DNA of 64,000 bases, taken from assembly GCF_016735675.1 (NCBI RefSeq), contig NZ_JAERSG010000001.1, positions 682,001 to 746,000 on the forward strand, given 5' to 3'. This DNA comes from Nocardioides baculatus. Its GTDB lineage: Bacteria > Actinomycetota > Actinomycetes > Propionibacteriales > Nocardioidaceae. A program made the translations under genes and the position numbers. Shown here piece by piece: positions 1 to 8,861 of the stretch. A model generated the notes under the pieces. It ran no database searches. It saw only the letters and a list, made by a program, of their open reading frames with translations, and was not told the DNA's origin. Each line of letters begins with the position of its first letter. Positions within the stretch are counted from its first letter, which is position 1.

Positions 1-1822
1 TCGAGGTGACGTACGCCGCCAGCGACGTCTCGCCGTCGACGGTCACCACGACCTGGCGCACGCCCTTGGCGGTGCCGAGGTCGACGACCACGCCGACGCC
101 GGTCTTGAGGCCGCCGGGACCGAAGTTCTGGAGGTAGGTCGAGGTGCTCCACGTCGTGGTGGCGTCACCGTCGACGACGTTGGGGACCGAGTCGGAGTTC
201 TCCTCGCCGCCGTCGGTGCCCTGCGGGTCGAAGGCCGCAGCGGTCAGGTCGGTGAACGGCGTGGGATCGACGATGGTCGGGCTCGGCGAGGACGACGTGG
301 TCGGGTCGTCGTCACCGGAGTCGGTCACCTGCGGGAGCCCGAGCTGGTAGGCGAACACGGCCGCGACCATCACCAGCACGCAGATGCCGACGATCATCGC
401 CAGGCGGATCCAGCTGCGACCAGGCACCTGGTCGCCGGTGTCGTCGAGGCCCTCGCCGGTGCCCCAGCGGTCCTCCGACCACGACCCCGAGCTCCACGAG
501 CCGGTGTCCCGGCCGGGAGGGCGTACGCCGGAGTCGCGGCGGGCGTCGGTCGAGGAGTCCTGCACCGAGTCCTGGGAGACGTCCCACGGCCAGTAGTCCG
601 GGTTGGCCGACGCGGCACGGCTGCCGGCGCGCGGACGGCGTACGGGTTCGCCGTCGGGCGGGTCGGGCGCGAACAGCGGCTTGGGCGGCGGCTCCTCGAG
701 CGGCGGCGGGGGCTCCGGCTTCTCGGCGCGCGCCCGCAGCCAGTCGACCTCGTCGTCGTCGTGGAACACCGGCATCCCTGCCTGGGTCGGCAGGTCGACG
801 GGAGCGGTCGGAGCGGGCGCCGGGGGTGCGGGGTCCGGGACGGCGGGCTGCACCTCGGCCTCCTCGGGCTCCGCTGCTGCAGGCTCGGCCTCCTCGGGCG
901 CCGTCTCCTCGGGCTCGGGCGTCGGATCCGCCGGGACGACCGGGACCGCGGCGACGGTGGCCGTCCCGGTGGCCGTCCCGGTGGGCGTGTCGGTGGGCGT
1001 GTCGGTGGGCGTCTCGGTGGGCGGCCGCGGCGCCTGGACGGGGACGTGCGTCCCGGTGAGCTCGCCGACGTAGTCGTGGAGCATGTCCCGGATCGCACGG
1101 GCGTCGAGGTCCGAGCCGTCCCGGCCGGGCGCGTGCTGGGGGTTGAGGACCTGGTCGCAGAGCGCGTCGAGCATCCGCGGGATGCCGGCGCGCACCCGGC
1201 GGGGGCGCAGCACCTCGCCGTGCACCTCGGGCGCCTGCGGCACGGCGGACTCCGAGGCTCCCGCCCACTTGCCGGTCAGCGCGCAGTAGAGGAGACCGGC
1301 GAGGTCGACCTCGTCGACGCCGACGCGGCCCGGCGGCAGCCCGCGCAGCGCGGCATCGACCCCGAAGCCGATGATGCGGACCTGGCCGTGCTGGTCGACC
1401 AGCACGTTCTCCGGGACGAGGCGACCGTGGGCCAGCCCGGCGGCGTGCGCCTCGGCCATCGTGTCGGCGACCTCGGCGACGAGCCAGGCCGCCCGGCGCG
1501 GCGGCAGCGGGCCCTCGCGCGCGACGAGGATGTCGAGGGAGTCGCCCTGGCCCCACTCGTTCACGACGAAGCAGCGCTCGCCCGCCGACTCGGCGTCGAG
1601 CACCCGGAGCAGTCGGCGGTCCATGACGGGTCCGACCCCGCGCGCGGCCGCGAGGACGGCCTCCGCGCGCTCGTCGTCGGAGGGGAGGAGGTGCACCGAC
1701 ACTGCCCGGTGGAGGACCAGGTCGTGCGCCCGCCAGAAGCGACCGGTCCCGTTCTCCGCGAGCAGGTCGTCGAGGCGGTAGCGGTCGGCGAGCACGTCAC
1801 CGGCCTGCATCGACGTCGGCAT
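1..1822 (-). CDS. MurJ-associated membrane pseudokinase with extracytoplasmic domain (3' end outside window)
   Basis: Reading leftward from ATG 1822 (GGGGAG and AGGTGA lie just upstream; ATG 1810 is the in-frame alternative) the frame stays open to the window edge. Residues about 9-250 have a Ser/Thr kinase fold, but the ATP-binding Lys is absent (AVSVH where AVK is expected), HRD is HGR (132-134) and DFG is GFG (152-154), so it should be catalytically dead. A long acidic Pro/Thr-rich linker follows, then one membrane helix near residues 472-495, then an outer domain resembling discoidin/F5-8C folds (VVDGDATTTWS). In mycobacteria the same parts are fused to the C terminus of MviN/MurJ, where the phosphorylated pseudokinase recruits FhaA. 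Here it is a separate gene 54 nt downstream of murJ. A role as regulatory partner of MurJ is inferred. Confidence 0.85.
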   Translation of the reverse strand, partial: MPTSMQAGDVLADRYRLDDLLAENGTGRFWRAHDLVLHRAVSVHLLPSDDERAEAVLAAARGVGPVMDRRLLRVLDAESAGERCFVVNEWGQGDSLDILVAREGPLPPRRAAWLVAEVADTMAEAHAAGLAHGRLVPENVLVDQHGQVRIIGFGVDAALRGLPPGRVGVDEVDLAGLLYCALTGKWAGASESAVPQAPEVHGEVLRPRRVRAGIPRMLDALCDQVLNPQHAPGRDGSDLDARAIRDMLHDYVGELTGTHVPVQAPRPPTETPTDTPTDTPTGTATGTATVAAVPVVPADPTPEPEETAPEEAEPAAAEPEEAEVQPAVPDPAPPAPAPTAPVDLPTQAGMPVFHDDDEVDWLRARAEKPEPPPPLEEPPPKPLFAPDPPDGEPVRRPRAGSRAASANPDYWPWDVSQDSVQDSSTDARRDSGVRPPGRDTGSWSSGSWSEDRWGTGEGLDDTGDQVPGRSWIRLAMIVGICVLVMVAAVFAYQLGLPQVTDSGDDDPTTSSSPSPTIVDPTPFTDLTAAAFDPQGTDGGEENSDSVPNVVDGDATTTWSTSTYLQNFGPGGLKTGVGVVVDLGTAKGVRQVVVTVDGETSLAAYVTS

Positions 1823-1876
1823 CGCTCACCTCGCTCCCCACGGCTCGTCCTGTCCCAGAGGCCACTCTAGGGACTC

Positions 1877-3505
1877 TCAGCCCCGGCGCAGCCGCGCCGC
1901 GACGGTGTCGACGAGGCTGGTGACCTCGCGGATCCGGAGGACGCGGGCCCCACCGAGCAGGACCAGGCCGCCGGCCAGCCCGCTCAGGCCGCCGCGGACC
2001 AGCGCGAGCGGGGGTGAGAGCTGCTCGCCGAGCCCGGCGAGCGACCACTCGACGAGCCAGGCGACGGCACCGGCGGCGACCAGCACGATCGCCATCCGCA
2101 CCAGGAACCTCACCAGCCGGGGCGTCTCGAGCCCCCCGACCGTCCGCCGGAGCAGCGCGAAGCTGACCACGGCCCCGACGGCGTACGACGACAGGTAGGC
2201 GACGACGAGCATCGGGGCCGTCTCGTCCGCGGGCCGCGACGGCACCAGGACGAGCGCGACCGCGATGTTGGTCAGCGACACCGCGAGCTGGATGAAGAAG
2301 ACCAGCCGTGTCATCTCCATCGCGTAGAAGCCGCGCAGCATGAAGTAGTGGACGGTGAAGAAGACGAGCGCCGGGCCGAACAGGGCCAGGGTCGGGGTGA
2401 AGGCCGCCGCCGCGTCGCGATCGGCCCAGGCGAACGCGGCCGACGACACGTCGCCCGCGAGGATCGGGAGCAGCACGGCGAACGGCAGCACCAGCGCCAG
2501 CGCCGTGCGGAGCGTCGAGCCGACGGTCGCGCCGAGGTCGGCGAGCCGCCCCTCGTGGGCGTACGACGACAGCCGCGGCAGGATCGCCGTCGCCAGCGAC
2601 ACGGTGACGATCGAGTGCGGCACCATCATGATCAGCAGGCTGCTGCTGTAGACGGTGTAGCCCGGGTTGCCCTCGACGCTGCTGCCCGAGGCGAGCTTGA
2701 CCACCACGAAGTACGCCGCCTGGGTGGCGATGACGAAGAGCACCGTCCAGATGCCGAGGGACAGCGTCTTCCTCAGCTCGGGGTCGCGGAAGTCGAAGCG
2801 CGGGCGGTAGGTGAAGCCCGACGCGCGGAGGTAGGGCACCAGCACCAGGCACTGCACGACGATGCCGAGCGTCGAGCCCAGCCCGAGCAGGACCTCCTGG
2901 CTGGTGTCGAGGGCCGCGGTCTGCTGGGCGTCGGTCGCCTCGCCCCAGACGAGGAGGTAGGCGACGAGCATCACCACGGCGATGATGTTGTTGGCGATCG
3001 GCGCCCACATCATCGGACCGAACCGGCCACGGGCGTTGAGCACCTGGCCGACCAGGACGTACATCCCGTAGAAGAACACCTGCGGCAGGCACCAGCGGGT
3101 GAGGTCGATGATCGACTCGAGGTGCGCGGCGCGGTCGGGCTCCAGGAAGCGGTCGCTCAGGTAGAGCCGCAGCAGCCACGGCGCGGCGGCCACGAGGATC
3201 ACGGTGACGCCGCCGAGGAACAGCGCGGACAGCGTGATGACCCGGCTGGCGTACGCGTCGCCGCCGTCGGGGTCCTCCTTGATCCGGCGGACCAGCTGCG
3301 GCACGAGGACGGCGTTGAACACGCCTCCCGCCAGCAGGATGTAGACCATGTTGGGCAGCGTGTTGGCGATGGTGAAGAGGTCGGCCCGCAGCAGGGCGCC
3401 GAGCGCGGCGACGAGCAGCGCCGCGCGGATGAACCCGGAGGCGCGCGAGAAGACGGTGCCGGCGGCCATCACGGCCGAGGAGGCCAGGATCCGCTGGTCG
3501 CTCAT
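1877..3505 (-). CDS. murJ: Lipid II flippase MurJ (MviN)
   Basis: A 542-residue polytopic MOP/MviN-family protein. The N terminus has the family signature AGTVFSRASGFIR, and about 14 hydrophobic segments follow. MurJ flips lipid II across the membrane for peptidoglycan synthesis. Mycobacterial MviN is much longer because it carries a pseudokinase and an extracellular domain; this protein stops after the flippase core, and those domains are encoded by the next gene downstream. The start ATG at 3505 lies in a short tandem of GATGAGC-type repeats, 30 nt after the stop of the DUF6049 gene, so the three minus-strand genes look like one operon. The order pcnA / DUF6049 gene / murJ is conserved in Actinobacteria. 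Confidence 0.93.
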   Translation of the reverse strand: MSDQRILASSAVMAAGTVFSRASGFIRAALLVAALGALLRADLFTIANTLPNMVYILLAGGVFNAVLVPQLVRRIKEDPDGGDAYASRVITLSALFLGGVTVILVAAAPWLLRLYLSDRFLEPDRAAHLESIIDLTRWCLPQVFFYGMYVLVGQVLNARGRFGPMMWAPIANNIIAVVMLVAYLLVWGEATDAQQTAALDTSQEVLLGLGSTLGIVVQCLVLVPYLRASGFTYRPRFDFRDPELRKTLSLGIWTVLFVIATQAAYFVVVKLASGSSVEGNPGYTVYSSSLLIMMVPHSIVTVSLATAILPRLSSYAHEGRLADLGATVGSTLRTALALVLPFAVLLPILAGDVSSAAFAWADRDAAAAFTPTLALFGPALVFFTVHYFMLRGFYAMEMTRLVFFIQLAVSLTNIAVALVLVPSRPADETAPMLVVAYLSSYAVGAVVSFALLRRTVGGLETPRLVRFLVRMAIVLVAAGAVAWLVEWSLAGLGEQLSPPLALVRGGLSGLAGGLVLLGGARVLRIREVTSLVDTVAARLRRG

Positions 3506-3535
3506 CGGCGGCTCATCGGTGGCTCATCAGGGTGC

Positions 3536-5839
3536 TCACGGACGGCCCGGGAGCAGGGGCGTGGCGGCCGACGGCTCGGGTCGTACGGCGGACGGGGTGC
3601 TGCTCTCCTCGACCCCGACCTCGTCGTCGGCGGCCGCCGCCTCGTCCTCGCCGCGCCCGGCGGCCGCGAGCTCGGCACGTCGCGCGCGGATCTGCCCGGG
3701 CAGGCGGTAGCCGATCATCCCGAAGAGCACGAGGGCGCCTCCGGCCATCGCGATCCACACGAGCGCGCTCACCCGCGCCGCGCGCATCTGCACGGCGTCG
3801 GAGGACCCCAGTGGTGCCCCGTCGAGCGAGGTGACGACGAAGCGGACGTTGTGCACGCCGAGCTGGTCGGTGGTCGCCTCGTAGCGGAGCAGGGTGCGCG
3901 CGCCGGGCCCGAGCGTCCGCTCGCCGTCGAGCCCGCTGATCGTCAGTCGCCCGTCCGTCGTCGGCCGCACCTGGACGGTGACGGGCTGGTCGAGGTTGTT
4001 GACGAGCGTCGCGCCGAGCTTGCCGGACGCGCTGAAGAGCGTCACCGACCCGGGTGCCTCGATCTGCACCTTGCCGAGGTAGCCCGACATCGCCTCCCCG
4101 ACCCGGCTGGCGGCCCGCAGCGCGAGGCGCGGCCGCGACCGGTGCTGCTCGGACAGCGTTACGAGCGCCTCGTCGCGGACCTGTGCCTCGATGGTCGTCT
4201 GGAGGCTGAGCACCTGCTCGAGCAGGGCCGCGGCGTTGGTGGCGCGGGTGGCGGCGGTGAAGTTGCCGGCGCCGAGCTCCTTGGCCTGGTCCCTGGTCGT
4301 GTAGTTCAGCGCCGACGCGGGCCGGCCCACGGCGTTGTTGGGCTCGTCCGCGATGGTCTCGACCGGGACGACGTCGAGCCACGGCTGCTCGAGCTCGTCG
4401 AAGAACGCCGCGGCGTCCTCGCCCTGCCACACCGCGGGCATGGTGATGATCAGCGGTGCGGAGTCGTCGTCGAGCGCCCGGAGGGCCGCCTCGCTGAGCA
4501 GCCGCTGGCGCATCGCCAGCGGGTCGGTGGCCGCCGTGGGGCCGGGGCCGCCGGACTCGGCCGCGGTGCTGGTGACGAGGATCTTGTGACCGAGCATCTT
4601 GACGACGGAGTTGGGGGTGGTCGGGGGCAGGTCGAAGGCGCTGTCGCCGAGCAGCACCACCGTGTCGGGGGCGACGGTCTGGAGCGCCTCGGGACTGAGC
4701 AGGTCGCTGGTGGGTGACACGGCCGGTCGCGACGGGAGGCGCAGGACGCTCATCGCCTCGGCGCTGCGCGCGACGGCCTGGTCGAGACGCGTCCGGTCGT
4801 TGCGGACCGCGGCCGAGACGTCGAGGTCGCCGAAGGGCAGCGTCAGGACCGGCTGGGTGCCGACCAGGTCGCGGAAGCGGTTGAGCCAGCTCGCCGCGGC
4901 GGTGGCGAGCGCCTGTTCCTGCGCAGTGGGCTCCGCGGTGGGCGAGGTCGGAGGCGCAAGCGTGTCCCAGCCGCCCACCGCCGCGCCGGACTGCTCACCC
5001 TCCTCGGCCGACGGGGTCTCCGTCGGCTGCTCGTCCGGGATGCTGGGGTCCGGGATGTTGGGGTTGGGCACGATGCTGCGCGCCGGGTTGGCCCGTTCGA
5101 GGCGGGTCAGCGCGACGAGCACGGCGGGGTCGACGAGCCAGCTGTAGGGCGTACCGTCGGCGGACTCCGCCATGTCGAGCACGCCGTCGAGGGTGCCGCC
5201 CTCCGCGAGCCGCTTCTCCCACCGGTCGAGGCCGCCGACCTTGCCCTCGTCGGTGAACCAGACCCGGCTCCGGACCGAGAGGACGACCGACGCCTCCACC
5301 GAGGCGTCGGAGGCCGGCCGCGCGGGGATGAAGGTGCGGGCGCGCCCGTCGGCGACCGCGTCGCGCGGGACGGCGCCGTCACCGAAGGCGTGGACGCCGA
5401 TCCAGTAGACCCCCTCGACGCGCGGATCCATGTCGAGCAGGTCGACCGGCACGGTGTCGGAGAAGTAGGCCGTCTCACCGGGCGCCAGCTCGTCGACGGT
5501 GTAGAAGGTGCCCGGCACCGTCACCCGGTCGCCGACCGCCTGCCTCGGGTCGCTGGCGGCGGAGTTGACGAGGTTGAGGGAGTCGAGGATCGGCTGCTCG
5601 GAGGAGAAGGCGTGCAGGTTGATCCGGGTGTAGGTGTCCTGGCTGACGTTGGTCACCGTGCCGGTGATCACGAGGTCGCCGCTGCGCGGCAGGACCGGGT
5701 CGATGGTGTCGATGTGGACGACGAGCGCATCCGCCTCCTCCGCTGGCGCCGCCGCGGCGGGTGCCTGTGCCCCCAGGCTCGCCAGTCCGGCCGTCAGGAG
5801 CCCCGCCAGGGCAGCACGGAACGAGGACGAGCGGGGCAC
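3536..5839 (-). CDS. DUF6049-family secreted, membrane-anchored protein next to MurJ
   Basis: A 767-residue protein from GTG 5839. An N-terminal signal peptide (RAALAGLLTAGLASLGAQAP, cleavage near AAAAPA) is followed by a large extracytoplasmic region with beta-rich stretches and a disordered Pro/Thr/Glu segment around residues 260-300. One C-terminal membrane helix (LVWIAMAGGALVLFGMIGY) and a charged, low-complexity cytoplasmic tail end the protein. It is the counterpart of the conserved gene that sits beside mviN in mycobacteria and Streptomyces; its function is unknown, and only a cell-envelope role can be inferred from context. The frame is open far upstream, but that extension is antisense to pcnA. 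The GTG start is supported by a TACAGT hexamer 6 nt before it, suggesting a leaderless mRNA. Confidence 0.85.
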   Translation of the reverse strand: MPRSSSFRAALAGLLTAGLASLGAQAPAAAAPAEEADALVVHIDTIDPVLPRSGDLVITGTVTNVSQDTYTRINLHAFSSEQPILDSLNLVNSAASDPRQAVGDRVTVPGTFYTVDELAPGETAYFSDTVPVDLLDMDPRVEGVYWIGVHAFGDGAVPRDAVADGRARTFIPARPASDASVEASVVLSVRSRVWFTDEGKVGGLDRWEKRLAEGGTLDGVLDMAESADGTPYSWLVDPAVLVALTRLERANPARSIVPNPNIPDPSIPDEQPTETPSAEEGEQSGAAVGGWDTLAPPTSPTAEPTAQEQALATAAASWLNRFRDLVGTQPVLTLPFGDLDVSAAVRNDRTRLDQAVARSAEAMSVLRLPSRPAVSPTSDLLSPEALQTVAPDTVVLLGDSAFDLPPTTPNSVVKMLGHKILVTSTAAESGGPGPTAATDPLAMRQRLLSEAALRALDDDSAPLIITMPAVWQGEDAAAFFDELEQPWLDVVPVETIADEPNNAVGRPASALNYTTRDQAKELGAGNFTAATRATNAAALLEQVLSLQTTIEAQVRDEALVTLSEQHRSRPRLALRAASRVGEAMSGYLGKVQIEAPGSVTLFSASGKLGATLVNNLDQPVTVQVRPTTDGRLTISGLDGERTLGPGARTLLRYEATTDQLGVHNVRFVVTSLDGAPLGSSDAVQMRAARVSALVWIAMAGGALVLFGMIGYRLPGQIRARRAELAAAGRGEDEAAAADDEVGVEESSTPSAVRPEPSAATPLLPGRP

Positions 5840-5899
5840 GCACCGACTGTAGTTGACGGATGGGGAGCCTCCGGGGGTCGCCACGTAGACTGGCCCGTC
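5840..5899. promoter_or_regulatory. Divergent promoter region between the DUF6049 gene and pcnA
   Basis: The 60-nt gap holds two -10-like hexamers facing outward: TACAGT read on the minus strand (5846-5851), 6 nt before GTG 5839, and TAGACT on the plus strand (5886-5891), 8 nt before GTG 5900. Neither start has a Shine-Dalgarno sequence, so both transcripts are probably leaderless. This is inferred from spacing only. Confidence 0.6.
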
Positions 5900-7351
5900 G
5901 TGTCCGACGCCGCCTCGCCCCCTCTCACGATCGTCGAGATCCAGCGCCGCGTCGGCGCGGAGCTGGACCGCATCGGATCGGTCATCGACGAGCTCGGTGT
6001 CCTCTTCGCCGACGCCGGCGAGGAGCTGGCGCTGGTCGGCGGCCCGGTCCGCGACGCGATGCTCGGCCGGCTCCAGAGCGACCTCGACTTCACCACCTCC
6101 GCCCACCCCGACGTCACCGAGCGGCTCGTGTCCGACTGGGCCGACGCGGTGTGGGACATGGGTCGCGCGTTCGGCACGATCGGCTGCCGCAAGGGGCCGT
6201 GGCAGGTGGAGATCACGACCTACCGGTCGGAGTCGTACGACCCCACCTCGCGCAAGCCCGAGGTCGACTTCGGCGACAACCTCGAGGGCGATCTCGGTCG
6301 CCGCGACTTCAGCGTGAACTCGATGGCGGTGCGGGTGCCGAGCCGCGAGTTCGTCGACCCGTTCGGCGGGATCGTCGACCTGGCCGAGCGCGTGCTGCGG
6401 ACGCCGGGGACGCCCGAGGACTCCTTCTCCGACGACCCCCTGCGGATGATGCGCGCCGCCCGCTTCGCGGCCCAGCTCGGCTTCTCCGTGGCGCCCGAGG
6501 TGGTCGCGGCGATGACCGAGATGGCCGGGCGGATCGAGATCATCTCGGCCGAGCGGGTGCGCGACGAGCTGGTCAAGCTGGTGTGCGCGCCCCACCCGCG
6601 GCTCGGCCTCACCCTGCTGGTCGACACCGGCCTGGCGGCCCACGTCCTGCCGGAGCTGCCGGCGCTCGCGCTCGAGCGCGACGAGCACCACCGCCACAAG
6701 GACGTCTACGAGCACACTCTCACCGTGCTCGAGCAGTCGATCGACCTCGAGCACCGGCTCGGGGGCAGCCCCGACTTCGTCAGTCGCTTCGCCGCGCTCA
6801 TGCACGACGTCGGCAAGCCGAAGACCCGCCGCTTCGAGTCCGGCGGCACGGTGACCTTCCACCACCACGACGTGGTCGGCGCCAAGCTCACCCGCAAGCG
6901 GATGCAGGCGCTGCGCTTCTCCAACCACGACATCGACGCCGTGTCGACGCTGGTCGAGCTGCACCTGCGCTTCCACGGCTACGGCTCGGGGGAGTGGACC
7001 GACAGCGCCGTACGCCGCTACGTCCGCGACGCCGGTGACCAGCTCGAGCGGCTCCACATCCTCACCCGCGCCGACTGCACGACCCGCAACCAGCGCAAGG
7101 CCGACCGGCTGCGACGGACCTACGACTCGCTCGAGGAGCGCATCGCCCGACTGTCGGAGGAGGAGGAGCTCGCCTCGATCCGGCCCGACCTCGACGGCAA
7201 CCAGATCATGGCGATCCTCGGCATCGGTCCCGGTCGCGAGATCGGCGAGGCCTACAAGTTCCTGCTCGACCTGAGGATGGACGAGGGCCCGCAGACGCCG
7301 GAGGCGGCGGAGGCCGCGCTCCGGTCGTGGTGGGCCGACCGGCCCTCCTGA
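5900..7351 (+). CDS. pcnA: CCA tRNA nucleotidyltransferase / polynucleotide adenylyltransferase family
   Basis: A 483-residue class II nucleotidyltransferase with an HD domain. The head contains the nucleotidyltransferase signature LVGGPVRDAML (46-56) and the metal-binding pair DLD (61-63). A tRNA-binding neck/body follows, then an HD phosphohydrolase domain with EHHRHKDVYEHTL and LMHDVGK (about 300-306). It builds or repairs the 3' CCA end of tRNAs. GTG 5900 is chosen because the conserved head begins shortly after it and TAGACT lies 8 nt upstream; the open frame to the left overlaps the DUF6049 gene on the other strand. The divergent placement against the DUF6049-murJ operon is the usual actinobacterial arrangement. 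Confidence 0.93.
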   Translation: MSDAASPPLTIVEIQRRVGAELDRIGSVIDELGVLFADAGEELALVGGPVRDAMLGRLQSDLDFTTSAHPDVTERLVSDWADAVWDMGRAFGTIGCRKGPWQVEITTYRSESYDPTSRKPEVDFGDNLEGDLGRRDFSVNSMAVRVPSREFVDPFGGIVDLAERVLRTPGTPEDSFSDDPLRMMRAARFAAQLGFSVAPEVVAAMTEMAGRIEIISAERVRDELVKLVCAPHPRLGLTLLVDTGLAAHVLPELPALALERDEHHRHKDVYEHTLTVLEQSIDLEHRLGGSPDFVSRFAALMHDVGKPKTRRFESGGTVTFHHHDVVGAKLTRKRMQALRFSNHDIDAVSTLVELHLRFHGYGSGEWTDSAVRRYVRDAGDQLERLHILTRADCTTRNQRKADRLRRTYDSLEERIARLSEEEELASIRPDLDGNQIMAILGIGPGREIGEAYKFLLDLRMDEGPQTPEAAEAALRSWWADRPS

Positions 7352-7358
7352 CCTCCCG

Positions 7359-7431
7359 CCCCGAGGTAGTTCAGGGAGGAATGGTCGTCGTCCGACGGTC
7401 CGGACGACCACCGTCCCCTGAACTACCGGGG
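7359..7431. repeat. Intergenic palindromic element, possible bidirectional terminator
   Basis: An imperfect inverted repeat about 73 nt long. The outer arms contain GGTAGTTCAGGG and CCCTGAACTACC, and an inner stem pairs TGGTCGTC with GACGACCA. It lies between the convergent ends of pcnA and the F420-reductase-like gene, so it could end both transcripts. The GGTAGTYCA arms and internal GGTCGTC resemble the elements at 33.89-34.07 kb, which suggests a dispersed repeat family. Confidence 0.7.
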
Positions 7432-7451
7432 TCGTCGCTGGGGGGTTGAGG

Positions 7452-8129
7452 TCAGCGCACGACCTTGATGTTGAACATGCCCGTGCCCAGGGCACCCATC
7501 GTGCGCAGCCACAGCGGCAGCAGCATCTCGGTGCCGCGAGCGGTCTCGATGCCGCCGAGGTCGATCACGTCCTGGTGCCCGAACCCGGTCAGGATCTCGG
7601 TCACCGTGGCCTTCGCAGCGGCGTCGTCGCCGGAGACGAAGACGGTCGTGGCCTCGTCCAGCAGTCCGGGGTCCACCATCAGCGCCGCGGTGAGCGTGTT
7701 GAGCGACTTCACGACCCTCGTGCGCGGGAACGCCGCCTGGATCTGCTCGCCGAGCGAGTCGTCGTCCTTGACGAAGAGGGTGGGCGGGAAGCCGGCGGAG
7801 AAGTCGAGCGGGTTGGAGATGTCGACCAGCACCTTGCCGGCGAGGTTGTCCTCCCCCGCCGCGGTCAGCATGGCGAGGGCCGCGCCCCCGTTGCCGGCGA
7901 GGACGAGCAGGTCGGCGCCCGCGGCAGCGTCGGCGTACGTCGTCAGGGCGATGCCGTCGTGGGCGGCGTGCCACCTGGCGAAGGGCGGGTTGCCCATGCC
8001 GTCGGTCTCGGTGCGCGCGAGGGTGGCCTCGGGGTCACGGGTGCCGACGACGACGGAGTGGCCGAGCCGGACGAGGCCGCCCGCGATGGTCTGGCCGACC
8101 ATGCCGGTGCCGAGTACTGCGATGTTCAT
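7452..8129 (-). CDS. NADPH-dependent F420 reductase-like / NAD(P)-binding oxidoreductase
   Basis: A 225-residue single-domain Rossmann protein. The N-terminal dinucleotide motif is VLGTGMVGQTIAGGL (5-19), followed by a strand ending VGTRDP. A hydrophobic DLLVLAGNGGAAL segment and the family motif VDISNPLDF occur mid-protein, and VVKSLNT follows. This is the layout of the F420H2:NADP oxidoreductase-like (F420_oxidored) family; the true electron acceptor cannot be read from sequence. It is transcribed divergently from a TetR regulator, and the gap carries two copies of an AGACAG/CTGTCT operator, so repression by that regulator is likely. Confidence 0.8.
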   Translation of the reverse strand: MNIAVLGTGMVGQTIAGGLVRLGHSVVVGTRDPEATLARTETDGMGNPPFARWHAAHDGIALTTYADAAAGADLLVLAGNGGAALAMLTAAGEDNLAGKVLVDISNPLDFSAGFPPTLFVKDDDSLGEQIQAAFPRTRVVKSLNTLTAALMVDPGLLDEATTVFVSGDDAAAKATVTEILTGFGHQDVIDLGGIETARGTEMLLPLWLRTMGALGTGMFNIKVVR

Positions 8130-8149
8130 CAGGAGATCCTCCCCAGGGG

Positions 8150-8197
8150 TAGACAGGTCTGCCTGTTCGGATGGACGCTAACAGACAGGTCTGTCTA
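8150..8197. promoter_or_regulatory. Tandem TetR operators in a divergent promoter
   Basis: Two palindromes occupy the gap between the two divergent genes. AGACAGGTCTGTCT (8183-8196) has perfect 6-nt half-sites around a 2-nt centre. AGACAGGTCTGCCT (8151-8164) differs at one position. Their centres are 32 bp apart, about three helical turns, so two dimers would sit on the same face. The near site is about 12 nt before the tetR start codon. Autorepression and repression of the reductase gene are inferred. Confidence 0.8.
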
Positions 8198-8207
8198 CAA
8201 TCAAGGA

Positions 8208-8771
8208 ATGGTCGTCCCCCCCGCTCGTGAACGCATCCTCGACACCGCCTTCGCGCTCTTCTACGCGCGCGGCATCCGCGCGGTGGGCGTCGACCTGATC
8301 ATCGCGGAGTCCGGGGTGGCGAAGGCGACGTTCTACAAGCACTTCCCGGCCAAGGACGAGCTCGTCCTGGCCTACCTCGACAAGGTCGACGGGGTGTGGA
8401 GCGGTCAGCTCCACGCGGCAGCGGAAGCGGCCGGCGACGAGCCGGCCGACCAGCTCGTGGGCATGTTCGACGCGCTCACCACGGCGTGCCGGCGTGAGGG
8501 CTACCGGGGGTGCGCCTTCATCAACGCCGCCGCCGAGTCCGTCCCCGGCTCGCCGGTGCACGACCGCACGGTCGCCCACAAGGACGCCGTACGCGCGTGG
8601 GTGGCCGAGCTCGCCGAGGGCGCCGGCGCCACCGACCCGGCCGGTCTCGCTCGCGCGCTGACCCTGCTGCTCGACGGCGGGCTGTCCGACGGAGCGCTGG
8701 CCGCGTCGCCGGAAGCGGCGGCCCGCGCGAAGAAGACCGCGCAGCTCGTCGTGTCCGCGAGCCTCGGCTGA
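8208..8771 (+). CDS. TetR/AcrR-family transcriptional regulator
   Basis: A 187-residue regulator with an N-terminal TetR helix-turn-helix: RERILDTAFALFYARGIRAV, then IIAESGVAKATFYKHFPAKDELVLAYL (about 7-60). The C-terminal ligand domain (VDGVWSGQLHAAAEAAGDEP onward, with TACRREGYRGCAFINAAAE) resembles the TetR_C subgroup that often controls oxidoreductases. The open frame extends further left, but that part covers the divergent gene and its operators; ATG 8208 begins exactly where the conserved HTH begins. Effector unknown. Confidence 0.88.
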   Translation: MVVPPARERILDTAFALFYARGIRAVGVDLIIAESGVAKATFYKHFPAKDELVLAYLDKVDGVWSGQLHAAAEAAGDEPADQLVGMFDALTTACRREGYRGCAFINAAAESVPGSPVHDRTVAHKDAVRAWVAELAEGAGATDPAGLARALTLLLDGGLSDGALAASPEAAARAKKTAQLVVSASLG

Positions 8772-8788
8772 CCCGCCGCGCCCCCACG

Positions 8789-8831
8789 CCAGCGGCCCCG
8801 CAGTCCGGGACGTGGACTGCGGGGCCGCTGG
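8789..8831. terminator. Strong hairpin between convergent tetR and ino1
   Basis: A perfect 18-bp GC-rich stem (arms 8789-8806 and 8814-8831) with a 7-nt loop lies between two convergent genes. No U-tract follows, as is common for actinobacterial terminators. It probably ends transcription from both sides. Confidence 0.75.
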
Positions 8832-8861
8832 GCTGCTGCTGGGGTGCTGCTCAGACGAGCG

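Noticed and set aside
2348..4717. Plus-strand 789-residue open frame over murJ and the DUF6049 gene
   Set aside because: Composition is repetitive Arg/Gly/Asp typical of shadow frames, and both genes beneath it have clear domain content.
5840..7495. Minus-strand open frame continuing upstream of the DUF6049 gene across pcnA
   Set aside because: It is the antisense shadow of pcnA in GC-rich DNA; the signal peptide and the GTG at 5839 fix the real start.
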